Below, piece after piece: positions 6,573 to 13,494 of a DNA stretch of 32,204 bases. The stretch comes from an uncultured Fastidiosipila sp. (GTDB lineage: Bacteria > Bacillota > Clostridia > Saccharofermentanales > Fastidiosipilaceae), in contig CAMYAM010000013.1 in assembly GCA_947253875.1 (NCBI GenBank), forward strand, positions 1 to 32,204, read 5' to 3'. Position numbers and translations under genes: made by a program. How positions within the stretch are numbered: position 1 is the first letter of the stretch; each line of letters opens with the position of its first letter. The notes beneath the pieces are model-generated. The model did not search any database, was not told the DNA's origin, and saw nothing but the letters and a program-made list of their open reading frames with translations.

Positions 6573-9131
6573 TTAATCTTCTTTCCTTGTTCTGACTGCA
6601 AGCATTGCTCCAGCAACTCCTATCAACATCAAGGAGATTATCATTGACATTTCTGCCCTTTCACCTGTAACCGCTGGCACTTGCGTAGCAGATTTAGAAT
6701 GATTTGCAGTTTCGTTAGCACTTGTGACTTGAGTATTTGCAACTGTAGTTTCACTATTCTCATTTGTATCCTTAGGTGTTGTAGGCTCTGTTAACTTAGC
6801 ACTTGTTTCTAACTGAGATTGTGATTTTTCTGTATTTTCAGGACTTATCTCTGATGTAGTTGTTGAGCTAGTGGCCTTTGTTGAGTTATCAGTTCCTGCT
6901 TCAGATTTATCCACAGCTTTGCCTAAGCCAAATAGTGATAGATGATTGACATCAAATGTAATAATTTTACCTTTGGCATCTTCTGTCACTTTATAGTTAA
7001 CTTTTTCGAGTCTTCTTACACCATTTTCAATTATCTCATGAATCAGGACGGTATTTGCTTCAAGTTCAGTACTTGGTCTGAGACTAATTGTTAAAGTTGA
7101 GCCTGGTTGTACTTTTTTGCCTGCAGAAGTAGTTAAGTTAATATCAAATACTTCTGTAAAGGTATATTCATCACTTACTAAAGCTTTTGGATCTTTTCTA
7201 TCTGCTGTAAGGATTAGATCTTCTGTTGCTTTTGCTTGCAATGTAGCTTGCAAGTCTAAATCGTTTTCTTTAGTCTCAACTTTTAATGTATGTTCTTCGC
7301 CTTTACCAGTTTCATCACTATCTGAACCTTGGTCTGGAGCCGGAGTTGGTTTTGGCTGTGGCTCTGGTGTTGGTTCGGGTTCTTCCTGATTGTTATCTTC
7401 ATTCTTAACTTCACCTAATATAGTTAAATTAAGTTCTATATCTTGATCAAAAAGTGAATCTAAATCTTGCTTCACTTGAGAGTTGTCGTCTGCTTCAAAA
7501 TAGTTTTTATACTCTTCCATAATTGGTGTCGTTAACTTCATCTCTAAAACGACTTCAGTATCTTTTGTAGGTCTATTAACAATTAAATTTTCATGGCTAA
7601 GATATTCAGGATAACTACTTTTAGCAGTTCTATATGCTTCTTGAATTTCCCAATTATCTAAAGCTGCTGGTGTAATACCATCACCAACTATTTCTTTATA
7701 AGCATAAATATATTCAAGCGTATTATCATCAGGATTATCTGGATTCTTGAAACGAATCTCCTCGAACATACTTAAATCATTTGTAATTTTATCTGGACCT
7801 TCATTTTGAGTATTTTTAGGGTTGCTGTTCAATGCATTAAATATATTTTCTTTTGCTAAATCCATTAATTTCTTATACTTAGTAATTTTTGCCTTTATGA
7901 CATCATAATCATTTGGTACTAAAACGAGATCAATAGATTTATTAACTTCTAGATCATAGCTTTTGTGTTTAAGCGTCATTGTCAAACGCACTCTATGAGG
8001 AGCTTCCCCATCTTTCGGGACATTAATATTTAACATAGAACCTTTTATACTAGCGCCAACATTCTCCTTGCTTTTTGATATATCTTCAACTTTAAAAAAT
8101 GAAAATCCTTTACCACTTGTTTTATATTTTTTATACAGATCTTTTATACCCTTTGAAACTACATTTCCTGAAGAGTCTTTTGTATCTTTTCTAATTTTTC
8201 CAGAGTTTGGTAATCCAATTGCATGCTTAACTACCTGTGGGTCAAAGGTTTCATTTTGATTAGGATTTGCATATTTTAAAATACTTTCATTAAAATATGC
8301 ATCAAGATCATTTTGCATCTCTTTCTTAAGTTCAACTAAATCTACGACCGGTTTAGGAATTACTAAATCAAATACTTTTTCATAACTAATGTGCTCTCCA
8401 CCTGATTTATCAAAGTTTACTTTTAAACTTAACTGAACGTTTTGATCTGTTGTTGACTGCTCTACTTTAACTGGATAATATGCGAAATATTTATTATTCT
8501 TATCTAGTCCTGTCTTTATATTATCGATTTTTAATTGTTTTGAGTTTGATGACCAAGTTGAATTTAGCCATGCTTTATCATTTAAACCCTTTGGCAGATT
8601 AAAATCTTTAATAATATTTTTAGCATCTTTATTAGGTTTTATTATTTCTGTAAGACCTTCTTTAAAGTAAGTATCCACTTCATTCTTCAATAATTCTTTA
8701 ACTCTATCTTCATCCCATCTTAATTGGACTGTTTTCTTCTCGGTTTCTAACTTCTTTCCATCTTTCTCTAAAATAAAAATTGGCCAAAGATTAGAAACAC
8801 CACTATTTGCTGCACTAGAATCTATATTTGGATCAATAAAATGGTAATTTAAGGTTCCATCTGCTTTGATACTTGCTGCATCATTTCGTGCAGAAACACC
8901 TTCCTTTAAGGATATTTTAAAATCTGTGAAACCATCTTGTTTCAATTTTGATTCTAAGAACTTTATGATGTTCTTATCTTTTTGAAACTCTGGTTTCAGA
9001 AGCCAGTAATTATTAACTTTCTCTACTGCTGCTTCCAGAGAATTTGAACTTGCTTGCACTTGATAATCTACAAAAATCAGTGTAAATAATACAAATGCTA
9101 AAACGAATGTGAAAAAATGTTTTTTTCTCAT
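6573..9131 (-). CDS. Cobalamin-riboswitch-controlled cell-surface protein, modular
   Basis: An 852-residue secreted protein. Residues 1-27 are a signal peptide. Residues about 30-575 hold four modules of 110-165 residues. At least modules 2-4 begin with a helical head (compare NEVDTYFKEGL near 151 and NDLDAYFNESIL near 275) and end in beta-rich strands. Module 2 has a WSSNSKQLKI stretch reminiscent of atrophied bacterial Ig (aBig_2-like) domains. A Pro/Glu linker spans 580-600. A beta domain ending VNHLSLFGLG spans about 615-740, followed by a Ser/Thr-rich stalk to 815. The C-terminus has VPAVTGE (818-824), a hydrophobic helix and RTRKED, a sorting-signal layout with an atypical motif. The gene has its own promoter, a cobalamin riboswitch leader and a terminator, so it is a single-gene B12 regulon. 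A role in binding or capturing cobalamin at the surface is inferred from the riboswitch only; no known B12-binding motif is visible. No transporter lies in the window. Confidence 0.85.
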   Translation of the reverse strand: MRKKHFFTFVLAFVLFTLIFVDYQVQASSNSLEAAVEKVNNYWLLKPEFQKDKNIIKFLESKLKQDGFTDFKISLKEGVSARNDAASIKADGTLNYHFIDPNIDSSAANSGVSNLWPIFILEKDGKKLETEKKTVQLRWDEDRVKELLKNEVDTYFKEGLTEIIKPNKDAKNIIKDFNLPKGLNDKAWLNSTWSSNSKQLKIDNIKTGLDKNNKYFAYYPVKVEQSTTDQNVQLSLKVNFDKSGGEHISYEKVFDLVIPKPVVDLVELKKEMQNDLDAYFNESILKYANPNQNETFDPQVVKHAIGLPNSGKIRKDTKDSSGNVVSKGIKDLYKKYKTSGKGFSFFKVEDISKSKENVGASIKGSMLNINVPKDGEAPHRVRLTMTLKHKSYDLEVNKSIDLVLVPNDYDVIKAKITKYKKLMDLAKENIFNALNSNPKNTQNEGPDKITNDLSMFEEIRFKNPDNPDDNTLEYIYAYKEIVGDGITPAALDNWEIQEAYRTAKSSYPEYLSHENLIVNRPTKDTEVVLEMKLTTPIMEEYKNYFEADDNSQVKQDLDSLFDQDIELNLTILGEVKNEDNNQEEPEPTPEPQPKPTPAPDQGSDSDETGKGEEHTLKVETKENDLDLQATLQAKATEDLILTADRKDPKALVSDEYTFTEVFDINLTTSAGKKVQPGSTLTISLRPSTELEANTVLIHEIIENGVRRLEKVNYKVTEDAKGKIITFDVNHLSLFGLGKAVDKSEAGTDNSTKATSSTTTSEISPENTEKSQSQLETSAKLTEPTTPKDTNENSETTVANTQVTSANETANHSKSATQVPAVTGERAEMSMIISLMLIGVAGAMLAVRTRKED

Positions 9132-9210
9132 AACCTTTCCTTTCCTTGTGACTTAATTTCACAGGTTAAGAAGGTACAAAAAGCAGTCCTGTCTTCCAAG
9201 ATTAACCTTA
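9131..9210 (-). promoter_or_regulatory. Candidate riboswitch expression platform (RBS masking)
   Basis: On the minus strand, the 7-mer TTAACCT (9169-9163) can pair with an upstream AGGTTAA (9208-9202). Alternatively it can pair with AGGTTA (9136-9131), which abuts and enters the start codon just after the AAGGAAAGG ribosome binding site. CCTGTGA and TCACAAGG form an adjacent hairpin that helps bury the same site. No T-run follows, so control is more likely translational than by termination. The pairings are seen in the sequence; the switching mechanism is inferred. Confidence 0.55.
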
Positions 9211-9244
9211 TCTTGTCGTACAGTTCTACCACTCTTGTAACACT

Positions 9245-9418
9245 TGCAATGACCCGTTGCGTTGTCACTTTGATTAGGAGGTCTTCCGGCTCATAGAGAG
9301 AATCTGAAAAAATTCTACCTAGATCCCTTCCCGCTTTTGGCAGTGGTTTTGATCTATTTCTTCTATTTACGGCGGCGGCACCGCATAGGCTTCTAACCTA
9401 TTTCCCTTATCCTAACCA
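9245..9418 (-). promoter_or_regulatory. Cobalamin (adenosylcobalamin-class) riboswitch aptamer
   Basis: The minus strand carries the conserved blocks of the cobalamin riboswitch in order: AAGGGAA...AGG (9408 on), GCGGTGCCGCCGCCGTAA (9384-9367), CCACTG...GCGGGAAGG, and the hallmark ATGAGCCGGAAGACCTCCTAATCA (described in two parts: GAGCCGGAAGACC, then TCCTAATC). GGTTAGGA (9418-9411) pairs with TCCTAATC (9279-9272), closing the core. A further hairpin-forming segment (TGACAACGCAACGGGTCA) follows as the expected L13-type loop. An extended -10 promoter lies directly upstream, and the only gene downstream is the 852-residue surface protein. The riboswitch normally lowers expression when cobalamin is abundant. 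Confidence 0.93.
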
Positions 9419-9439
9419 AAATCAAAATATTTTTGCTTA

Positions 9440-9468
9440 ATTCTAGCAGTGCTTTTCTAAAAAAGCAA
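9440..9468 (-). promoter_or_regulatory. Promoter of the riboswitch-surface protein unit
   Basis: TTGCTT (9468-9463), a 17-nt spacer and TAGAAT (9445-9440) with a TG one base upstream (extended -10) face the riboswitch. The predicted start of transcription is about 15 nt before the aptamer. Confidence 0.75.
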
Positions 9469-9479
9469 TTACTACTATA

Positions 9480-10640
9480 TTAAATTTTATATTCCAATAC
9501 CCAATCAATTTTTGACATGTCAATTTCAGTTTTACAGTAAGAACATTTTTGAATCTTTCTATATTTTATTAACTGGTGACTTCCACAATTAATACAAGTA
9601 AACTGATCTGGTTCATAATAAACTTTACTTACTGTATCTATATCTCTATAGATATCAAATTCATATTTTTCTCTTTTATCTTCAACTTTTATCTTTGAAC
9701 CTTTAGTTTTGAAATTCAATGTATTAAACATACATTTAACCGTTACATATTCTTTTCCATTAAGTACCCTATAATTTTCAATATACATATAACCATCAAC
9801 ACCTCTAATTATTTTCTTTTCACCATGCACGCGCTCACGATTCATTTGGATTAAATCAGTTACATGTTGGATAAAAATATCATTAGAAAAATTTATATCT
9901 TTTTTCTTAATTTTCAACTCTGTAAATTTAGACTTTAAAATTTTATACAGTGAAATAAAAAACAAAACAAAGAATAAAACAGTTAAAATGGTTCCTAATG
10001 CTAGATAAATTTTTAATAAAACAGAATCTGGAATTTTCTCAATAAATATTCCACTTTGATACAAAGCAACAATTACAAATAAGATTAAAAATCCTACAAA
10101 AAAGTTAGAAATACCTCTAAAAGCACTTTTATACTGGAATCTGGAAATCATTAACTTTGTTGCTTCACTTTTATACTCCGTTTCACAATATTCACATTTA
10201 AAGCCTGTGCCAATACTTTTCAGCTCAGATCCACAGTTTCTACAAAGATTATAGGCATCTTTCTCATAAGAAAAAACTTTGTTGCTTTTTATTAAAAACA
10301 TTGTGATAAGGGAATTTCTTATTTTATTTATATATATCTTTTTATTTCCTTGACGAATTATTTCAGTAATTTTCCCAGAAGAAACAACTATATGTCTGTC
10401 GACTTTCCCATCCTCTTTTGATGAACTGGCAGTGCTTATATCACCTCTTTCATTCAAGTCATGAGAAATCTTAAATTCTTTTTCTAACCCTAAATCTTTG
10501 AGTATATTAATTTCGTTTCTAAAAATTTCTAATTGTGTATTAGTGCAAATATCAGTAACAGCTTTAATGTCATTATCCTTATACATCTTTTCAATTTTCT
10601 TAAACATTAAAACTTGCTCTTGTCCAAAATTTTTATCCAT
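9480..10640 (-). CDS. Zinc-ribbon membrane protein with Tim44-like halves
   Basis: A 386-residue protein. Two CxxC...CxxC zinc ribbons are visible: C133/C136 with C149/C152 (CRNCG, CEYC), and a C-terminal pair (CINCG, CSYC) followed by the DWVLEYKI end. Between them, two hydrophobic helices (about 176-200 and 208-232) form a membrane hairpin. The region at about 250-345 resembles the Tim44-like (NTF2-type) fold found before such C-terminal ribbons in Firmicute proteins. The first 120 residues (KIEKMYKDNDIKAVTDICT...) look like a second, weaker copy. The layout is therefore domain-ribbon-membrane hairpin-domain-ribbon, possibly an internal duplication. The RBS is AAAGGAG. Function is unknown. 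The family assignment is tentative; membrane topology and ribbons are directly visible. Confidence 0.75.
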   Translation of the reverse strand: MDKNFGQEQVLMFKKIEKMYKDNDIKAVTDICTNTQLEIFRNEINILKDLGLEKEFKISHDLNERGDISTASSSKEDGKVDRHIVVSSGKITEIIRQGNKKIYINKIRNSLITMFLIKSNKVFSYEKDAYNLCRNCGSELKSIGTGFKCEYCETEYKSEATKLMISRFQYKSAFRGISNFFVGFLILFVIVALYQSGIFIEKIPDSVLLKIYLALGTILTVLFFVLFFISLYKILKSKFTELKIKKKDINFSNDIFIQHVTDLIQMNRERVHGEKKIIRGVDGYMYIENYRVLNGKEYVTVKCMFNTLNFKTKGSKIKVEDKREKYEFDIYRDIDTVSKVYYEPDQFTCINCGSHQLIKYRKIQKCSYCKTEIDMSKIDWVLEYKI

Positions 10641-10859
10641 ACAGAACTCCTTTACGAGATTTGCGAAACAATAAATTACACAATTAAATTATAATTTAAT
10701 AATTTAAAGACTTGTTAGAATAATTGGCAATTTGTGAAAGATTTAAGTTAAATATTTTAAAATCATAAGGGATCTTATATAAAATCTTAATAATAAGCTT
10801 GAAACTTTATTATATTATGACCAGCTTTTGTCATATTTTTAAAGTAGAAAATCAAGTTA
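10641..10859. other. AT-rich intergenic sequence, no gene seen
   Basis: The leader of the zinc-ribbon protein gene contains its AAAGGAG site and a TATAAT-like hexamer without a good -35. No coding potential or stable hairpin is evident. Confidence 0.4.
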
Positions 10860-10889
10860 TTAAGCTTGCTGTAAATTATCTTTTGCCAT
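10860..10889 (-). pseudogene. Truncated gene head (9 codons) with strong RBS
   Basis: CAAGGAGATTTT precedes ATG, followed by MAKDNLQQA and a stop. The ribosome binding site is as good as those of the real genes, but the frame closes at once. It may be the remnant of a third gene in the decayed unit at 10860-11378, or a very short peptide. Confidence 0.35.
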
Positions 10890-10915
10890 AAAATCTCCTT
10901 GCAACATCATTAAAA

Positions 10916-11087
10916 CTAATAATCTACATCAGCCTTATACGTAGGATGTAACTGTTTTTTTCCCGTTTTGAGGCAAATTTCAATCTCTTTTATTATATCT
11001 TTTTGAAAATCCTATATGGAAAACATAAGGTTCATGGAAAAAATCTTCATATTCCTTCAACTTTTTTCCAACAATGTCATACTTCAT
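10916..11087 (-). pseudogene. Frameshifted small gene, possible immunity-type remnant
   Basis: A frame starts MKYDIVGKKLKEYEDFFHEP and is preceded by AGGAGATGA-like sequence. It reads in one frame to about ...HIGFSK, then continues in another frame as DIIKEIEICLKTGKKQLHP and on to ADVDY and a stop. The shift falls at a run of five A on the minus strand (11004-11000); removing one A restores a 56-residue protein. The restored protein is small, charged and lacks a signal peptide. The family is not recognised. Its tight placement behind the open frame at 11091-11378 resembles a toxin-immunity arrangement, but that is only inference from layout. A sequencing error in the homopolymer is possible. 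Confidence 0.5.
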
Positions 11088-11090
11088 CTC

Positions 11091-11378
11091 CTAGCATAAT
11101 TTTAAGTAATTCTCTATAAATCTCATACGTTTTGGAATCTCTCTCTTAATTAGTACTAAAGATTGCGGGTTTGAAATTTCCGGCAATAATAGCTCTGTAA
11201 AAATCTCCTTACCTTTATTACGTTTATTCCAATATGACTTTCCATGCCCTGCACCGAGTGGATATTTTTCACAATACCAGCACTCTTTAATATATCTGAT
11301 AATTCTCCTTAAATAACGATGAATTGTAAACAGGTCAAGTTTTAAATGATTTCTAGAATATTTTTGAAATTCTGATGA
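11091..11378 (-). pseudogene. Headless open frame, 95 codons, truncated gene 3' end
   Basis: The frame is open from just after a TAG (11381-11379) to the TAG at 11093-11091, with no usable start near its beginning. It encodes an aromatic and basic stretch, with CWYCEKYPLGAGHGKSYWNK in the middle and IKREIPKRMRFIENYLKLC at the end. The composition looks like real protein rather than random AT-rich sequence. The next small gene begins 4 nt after its stop. I do not recognise the family. It looks like the surviving 3' end of a longer gene, whose 5' part is gone and whose place is now taken by the tRNA-Ser terminator. Confidence 0.5.
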
Positions 11379-11443
11379 CTAAACTAATCAAAATAAAGTT
11401 ACTAAAATGTAAATACGCAAATAAAGTGCAAATCAAAAATAAT

Positions 11444-11476
11444 AAAAGCTAGCAAACTTCGATGAATGCTAGCTTT
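11444..11476 (-). terminator. Terminator of tRNA-Ser
   Basis: AAAGCTAGCA and TGCTAGCTTT form a perfect 10-bp stem around a 12-nt loop, followed on the minus strand by TTATTATTTTT. It begins about 5 nt after the tRNA CCA end. Confidence 0.9.
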
Positions 11477-11480
11477 ATAC

Positions 11481-11571
11481 TGGCGGAGAAGGAGGGGTTC
11501 GAACCCTCGCACGGCGTAAACCGTCTACATCCTTAGCAAGGACGCCCCTTCAGCCTCTTGGGTACTTCTCC
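11481..11571 (-). tRNA. tRNA-Ser (anticodon GCU)
   Basis: A 91-nt class II tRNA. The acceptor GGAGAAG pairs with CTTCTCC, the discriminator is G and CCA is encoded. The anticodon stem-loop CGTCC-TTGCTAA-GGATG gives anticodon GCU, which reads AGC/AGU. The long variable arm (ACGG...CCGT) is typical of serine. The T-arm GAGGG-TTCGAAC-CCCTC is intact apart from the usual numbering shift. It has its own promoter (11613-11640) and terminator, so it is a single-gene unit. Confidence 0.97.
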
Positions 11572-11612
11572 ATGACTGAATTATTAAAACACTACTTTTA
11601 ACAGTGATATAG

Positions 11613-11640
11613 ATTATAACTGAATGACTTTAACTGTCAA
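11613..11640 (-). promoter_or_regulatory. Promoter of tRNA-Ser
   Basis: On the minus strand, perfect TTGACA (11640-11635) and TATAAT (11618-11613) hexamers are separated by 16 nt and lie about 40 nt upstream of the tRNA. Confidence 0.85.
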
Positions 11641-11724
11641 GAGTATTTATAGAAATATTTCAAGTATTTTGAAAATAATAATTATAGTTTTATTTTAGTT
11701 TTTAGCTTCCTAAAATAAAAAAAT

Positions 11725-11751
11725 AAACCGTCCCATATGATGAAACGGTTT
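11725..11751 (-). terminator. Terminator of the 84-residue protein gene
   Basis: AAACCGT and ACGGTTT form a 7-bp stem. On the minus strand it is followed by ATTTTTTTATTTT. It lies about 22 nt after the stop of the gene at 11774-12028. Confidence 0.75.
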
Positions 11752-11773
11752 GATAACTACCATTTATAAGATA

Positions 11774-12028
11774 TTATGCTTCTTCACCATATAAATTAGT
11801 TCTAAAGAATCTAGTTTCATCATCTGGATTATCGAATGCTAATGATGCTTCAGAAACGCTTGCACCTTCAACAATATTAATTAATCCGACTAATTGAGAT
11901 AACTTACTCTTTAGGTTTAGTTTGTTACCGTCATCGGTGATCAAATATACATTTCCTTCACTACTATCAATTAGGTCCATGAAAACTTTCATATCCATGT
12001 TATTGATATCAATACTATGTAAATCCAT
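11774..12028 (-). CDS. Small conserved clostridial protein
   Basis: An 84-residue acidic protein without signal peptide or membrane segment. The centre, NVYLITDDGNKLNLKSKLSQ, matches a small clostridial protein family with a VELVT-GD-LNLKSKLSQ core that has often been mislabelled 'polyA polymerase' in databases; nothing here supports that activity. The end (DDETRFFRTNLYGEEA) is also compatible with that family. An AGGAGG site precedes the ATG. A minus-strand TATAAT at 12064-12059 may be its -10, though the -35 is poor. It is transcribed alone. Function is unknown. Confidence 0.75.
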   Translation of the reverse strand: MDLHSIDINNMDMKVFMDLIDSSEGNVYLITDDGNKLNLKSKLSQLVGLINIVEGASVSEASLAFDNPDDETRFFRTNLYGEEA

Positions 12029-12392
12029 ATTTTACCTCCTTGAAATACTATATTTACTATTATAGACTAATTATGTTTTTTAGTTTGTTTTTTCTACTGT
12101 TAAACATTTTTTTCAGTCTTATTTTTAACAATTCTACATTATTTACAAAAGTTTTCCAACTTATTTGTAGAAGTTAACAGATAAGCTGACAACAAATTAA
12201 ATAAATAAACAAATAAAGCTTAATATTAATATTTACACGAAACCAATATAGTTTACTGTTTACTTTTTCTATAAATAGCCAACATTTTGTATTTTTATTC
12301 ATCAGAATACATTTTTAAAAATTGTCCCTCCTTGAATCATCGCCAAAAACAAAGATTGTAATTTATTCGTAATAATTTTTATGCGTATGTAG
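12029..12392. other. AT-rich intergenic between divergent small gene and hup
   Basis: About 360 nt of very AT-rich sequence. It holds the leader of the small gene on the left and the hup promoter at its right border. A weak inverted repeat (TACAAAAG...CTTATTTGTA, near 12147) is present. No gene or stable RNA is recognised. Confidence 0.4.
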
Positions 12393-12421
12393 TTGACATT
12401 AATCCAATTAAAATGGATAAT
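12393..12421 (+). promoter_or_regulatory. Promoter of hup
   Basis: TTGACA (12393-12398), exactly 17 nt, then GATAAT (12416-12421). This strong promoter lies about 37 nt upstream of the true hup ATG. It overlaps an in-frame upstream ATG at 12413, which therefore cannot be the start. Confidence 0.9.
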
Positions 12422-12457
12422 AGGTTTCGACTCGAAAAATATAAAGGAGGGATTACA

Positions 12458-12733
12458 ATGAACAAAAGTGAATTAGTAAGTTCAGTAGCTGAACTTTCAG
12501 GTTTAACAAAGAAAGATTCAGAAGCAGCAGTAAACGCAGTATTAGAAAGTATTGCTAGCGCTTTGGAAAAAGACGAAAAAGTTGTTTTAGTAGGTTTCGG
12601 TACATTTGAAGTACGTACACGTAAAGCACGTGAAGGTAGAAACCCTGCAACTCAAGAAACAATTCAAATTCCAGAAAGCAAAAATGCTGCATTCAAAGCA
12701 GGTAAGAAATTAAAAGATCGCGTTAATAAGTAA
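12458..12733 (+). CDS. hup: HU-family DNA-binding protein
   Basis: A histone-like nucleoid protein of 91 residues, the normal HU length. It has the dimerising helices (MNKSELVSSVAELSGLTKKD, then EAAVNAVLESIASALEKDE) and the signature GFGTFEVRTRKAREGRNPATQE, with the Pro that intercalates in DNA at the tip of the beta arm. It ends FKAGKKLKDRVNK. The start at 12458 has an AAAGGAGGG site 7 nt upstream. An upstream in-frame ATG at 12413 overlaps the -10 hexamer and lacks a ribosome binding site. It is a single-gene unit with a strong promoter and terminator, as expected for an abundant protein that compacts DNA. Confidence 0.97.
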   Translation: MNKSELVSSVAELSGLTKKDSEAAVNAVLESIASALEKDEKVVLVGFGTFEVRTRKAREGRNPATQETIQIPESKNAAFKAGKKLKDRVNK

Positions 12734-12754
12734 TCTTTTTTCTATTATAAATTT

Positions 12755-12802
12755 AACTACTGATAATCATTTTTTAATTAATAGTTATCAGTAGTTTTTT
12801 TA
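12755..12802 (+). terminator. Terminator of hup
   Basis: AACTACTGATAA and TTATCAGTAGTT form a perfect 12-bp stem, followed by TTTTTT on the plus strand. The convergent gene at 12812-13369 ends just beyond it and may also use the hairpin. Confidence 0.9.
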
Positions 12803-12811
12803 TGCTATTTT

Positions 12812-13369
12812 TTATAACTTTAACTGCTTATATTCTTCTCGCACTTCTCTAATCAATTCAGTAATAATTGTTGTATTCGTACCAAGCAAGTTAACTTTCT
12901 TAAAAGTATAATTCAATACTCTATCTAGCTGTCTTCTACCTGTATCAAAAGATTTACAAACTTTTCCATATATTTCTTTATCAGGACTAGTCTTGTCATC
13001 TCCACTTGCTAAAATTGTTTCCAGAAGTAATTTTAAGTAATTAAACCCTTTTAAATGCCTTTGGAATTTATACTTGTCCAAAATTTGAAGAACTGCCCTT
13101 TCTTGTAATTTCAATTCATTATAATTATCTGCTTGATATGCAGCAGCTTCACTGTCAGAAAGGATTTGCATTATACTATTTGAAGTCTTATATAAGTTCT
13201 TAGATCCATCTACTATATAGTGCATCTTACCTCCACCGTCAGCATGTCCAATATACCCATTTCTTTTCATAATTTCAGATATGTGAGTCATTAAATCTTT
13301 GCTACTTGAAGATATGTAAAATTCATAGGCTTTAATCTCAGGGTTAAAGCCTCTAATGTTTTTCATCAT
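12812..13369 (-). CDS. Stand-alone Spo0A C-terminal-like DNA-binding protein
   Basis: A 185-residue protein. Residues about 95-180 resemble the DNA-binding effector domain of Spo0A: FQRHLKGFNYLKLLLETIL parallels Spo0A HIKGYxYLREAI, then a segment like ITKxLYPxIAKKY appears as PDKEIYGKVCKSFDTGRRQL, then the recognition-helix region DRVLNYTFKKV, and finally a TNTTIITELIREVREEYK tail like Spo0A TNSEFIAMVADKLR. The first 80 residues are not a CheY receiver: there is no acidic pocket or phospho-Asp, and the fold is unrecognised. It is therefore probably a transcription regulator not controlled by phosphorelay. AAAGGAG precedes two possible ATGs one codon apart. Its promoter probably overlaps the terminator at 13430-13468. 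Targets are unknown. Confidence 0.75.
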   Translation of the reverse strand: MMKNIRGFNPEIKAYEFYISSSSKDLMTHISEIMKRNGYIGHADGGGKMHYIVDGSKNLYKTSNSIMQILSDSEAAAYQADNYNELKLQERAVLQILDKYKFQRHLKGFNYLKLLLETILASGDDKTSPDKEIYGKVCKSFDTGRRQLDRVLNYTFKKVNLLGTNTTIITELIREVREEYKQLKL

Positions 13370-13429
13370 CTCAACTCCTTTGTCTTTATCCTCAACTTTC
13401 CTTTGGAGTTTTATTTTCTCTTAAATAAA

Positions 13430-13468
13430 CAAAAAGTCCAAACGGTTATATACACAATTTGGACCTTT
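13430..13468 (-). terminator. Terminator of the ydbC-ligA-HAD operon
   Basis: GTCCAAA and TTTGGAC pair, with further A/T pairs outside one mismatch. TTTTTGTTTATTT follows on the minus strand. It lies about 27 nt after the stop of the HAD phosphatase gene. Confidence 0.75.
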
Positions 13469-13494
13469 AAAGTACTTTAAATTTAAACTAAGTT

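Noticed and set aside
9440..9470. TGCTTTT/AAAAGCA hairpin as a terminator of the zinc-ribbon gene
   Set aside because: No T-run follows on the minus strand, and the sequence is better explained as the promoter of the riboswitch unit.
12413..12457. Longer N-terminus for HU beginning at an in-frame ATG
   Set aside because: That ATG overlaps the -10 hexamer of a strong promoter and has no ribosome binding site; the ATG at 12458 has AAAGGAGGG and gives the standard HU length.
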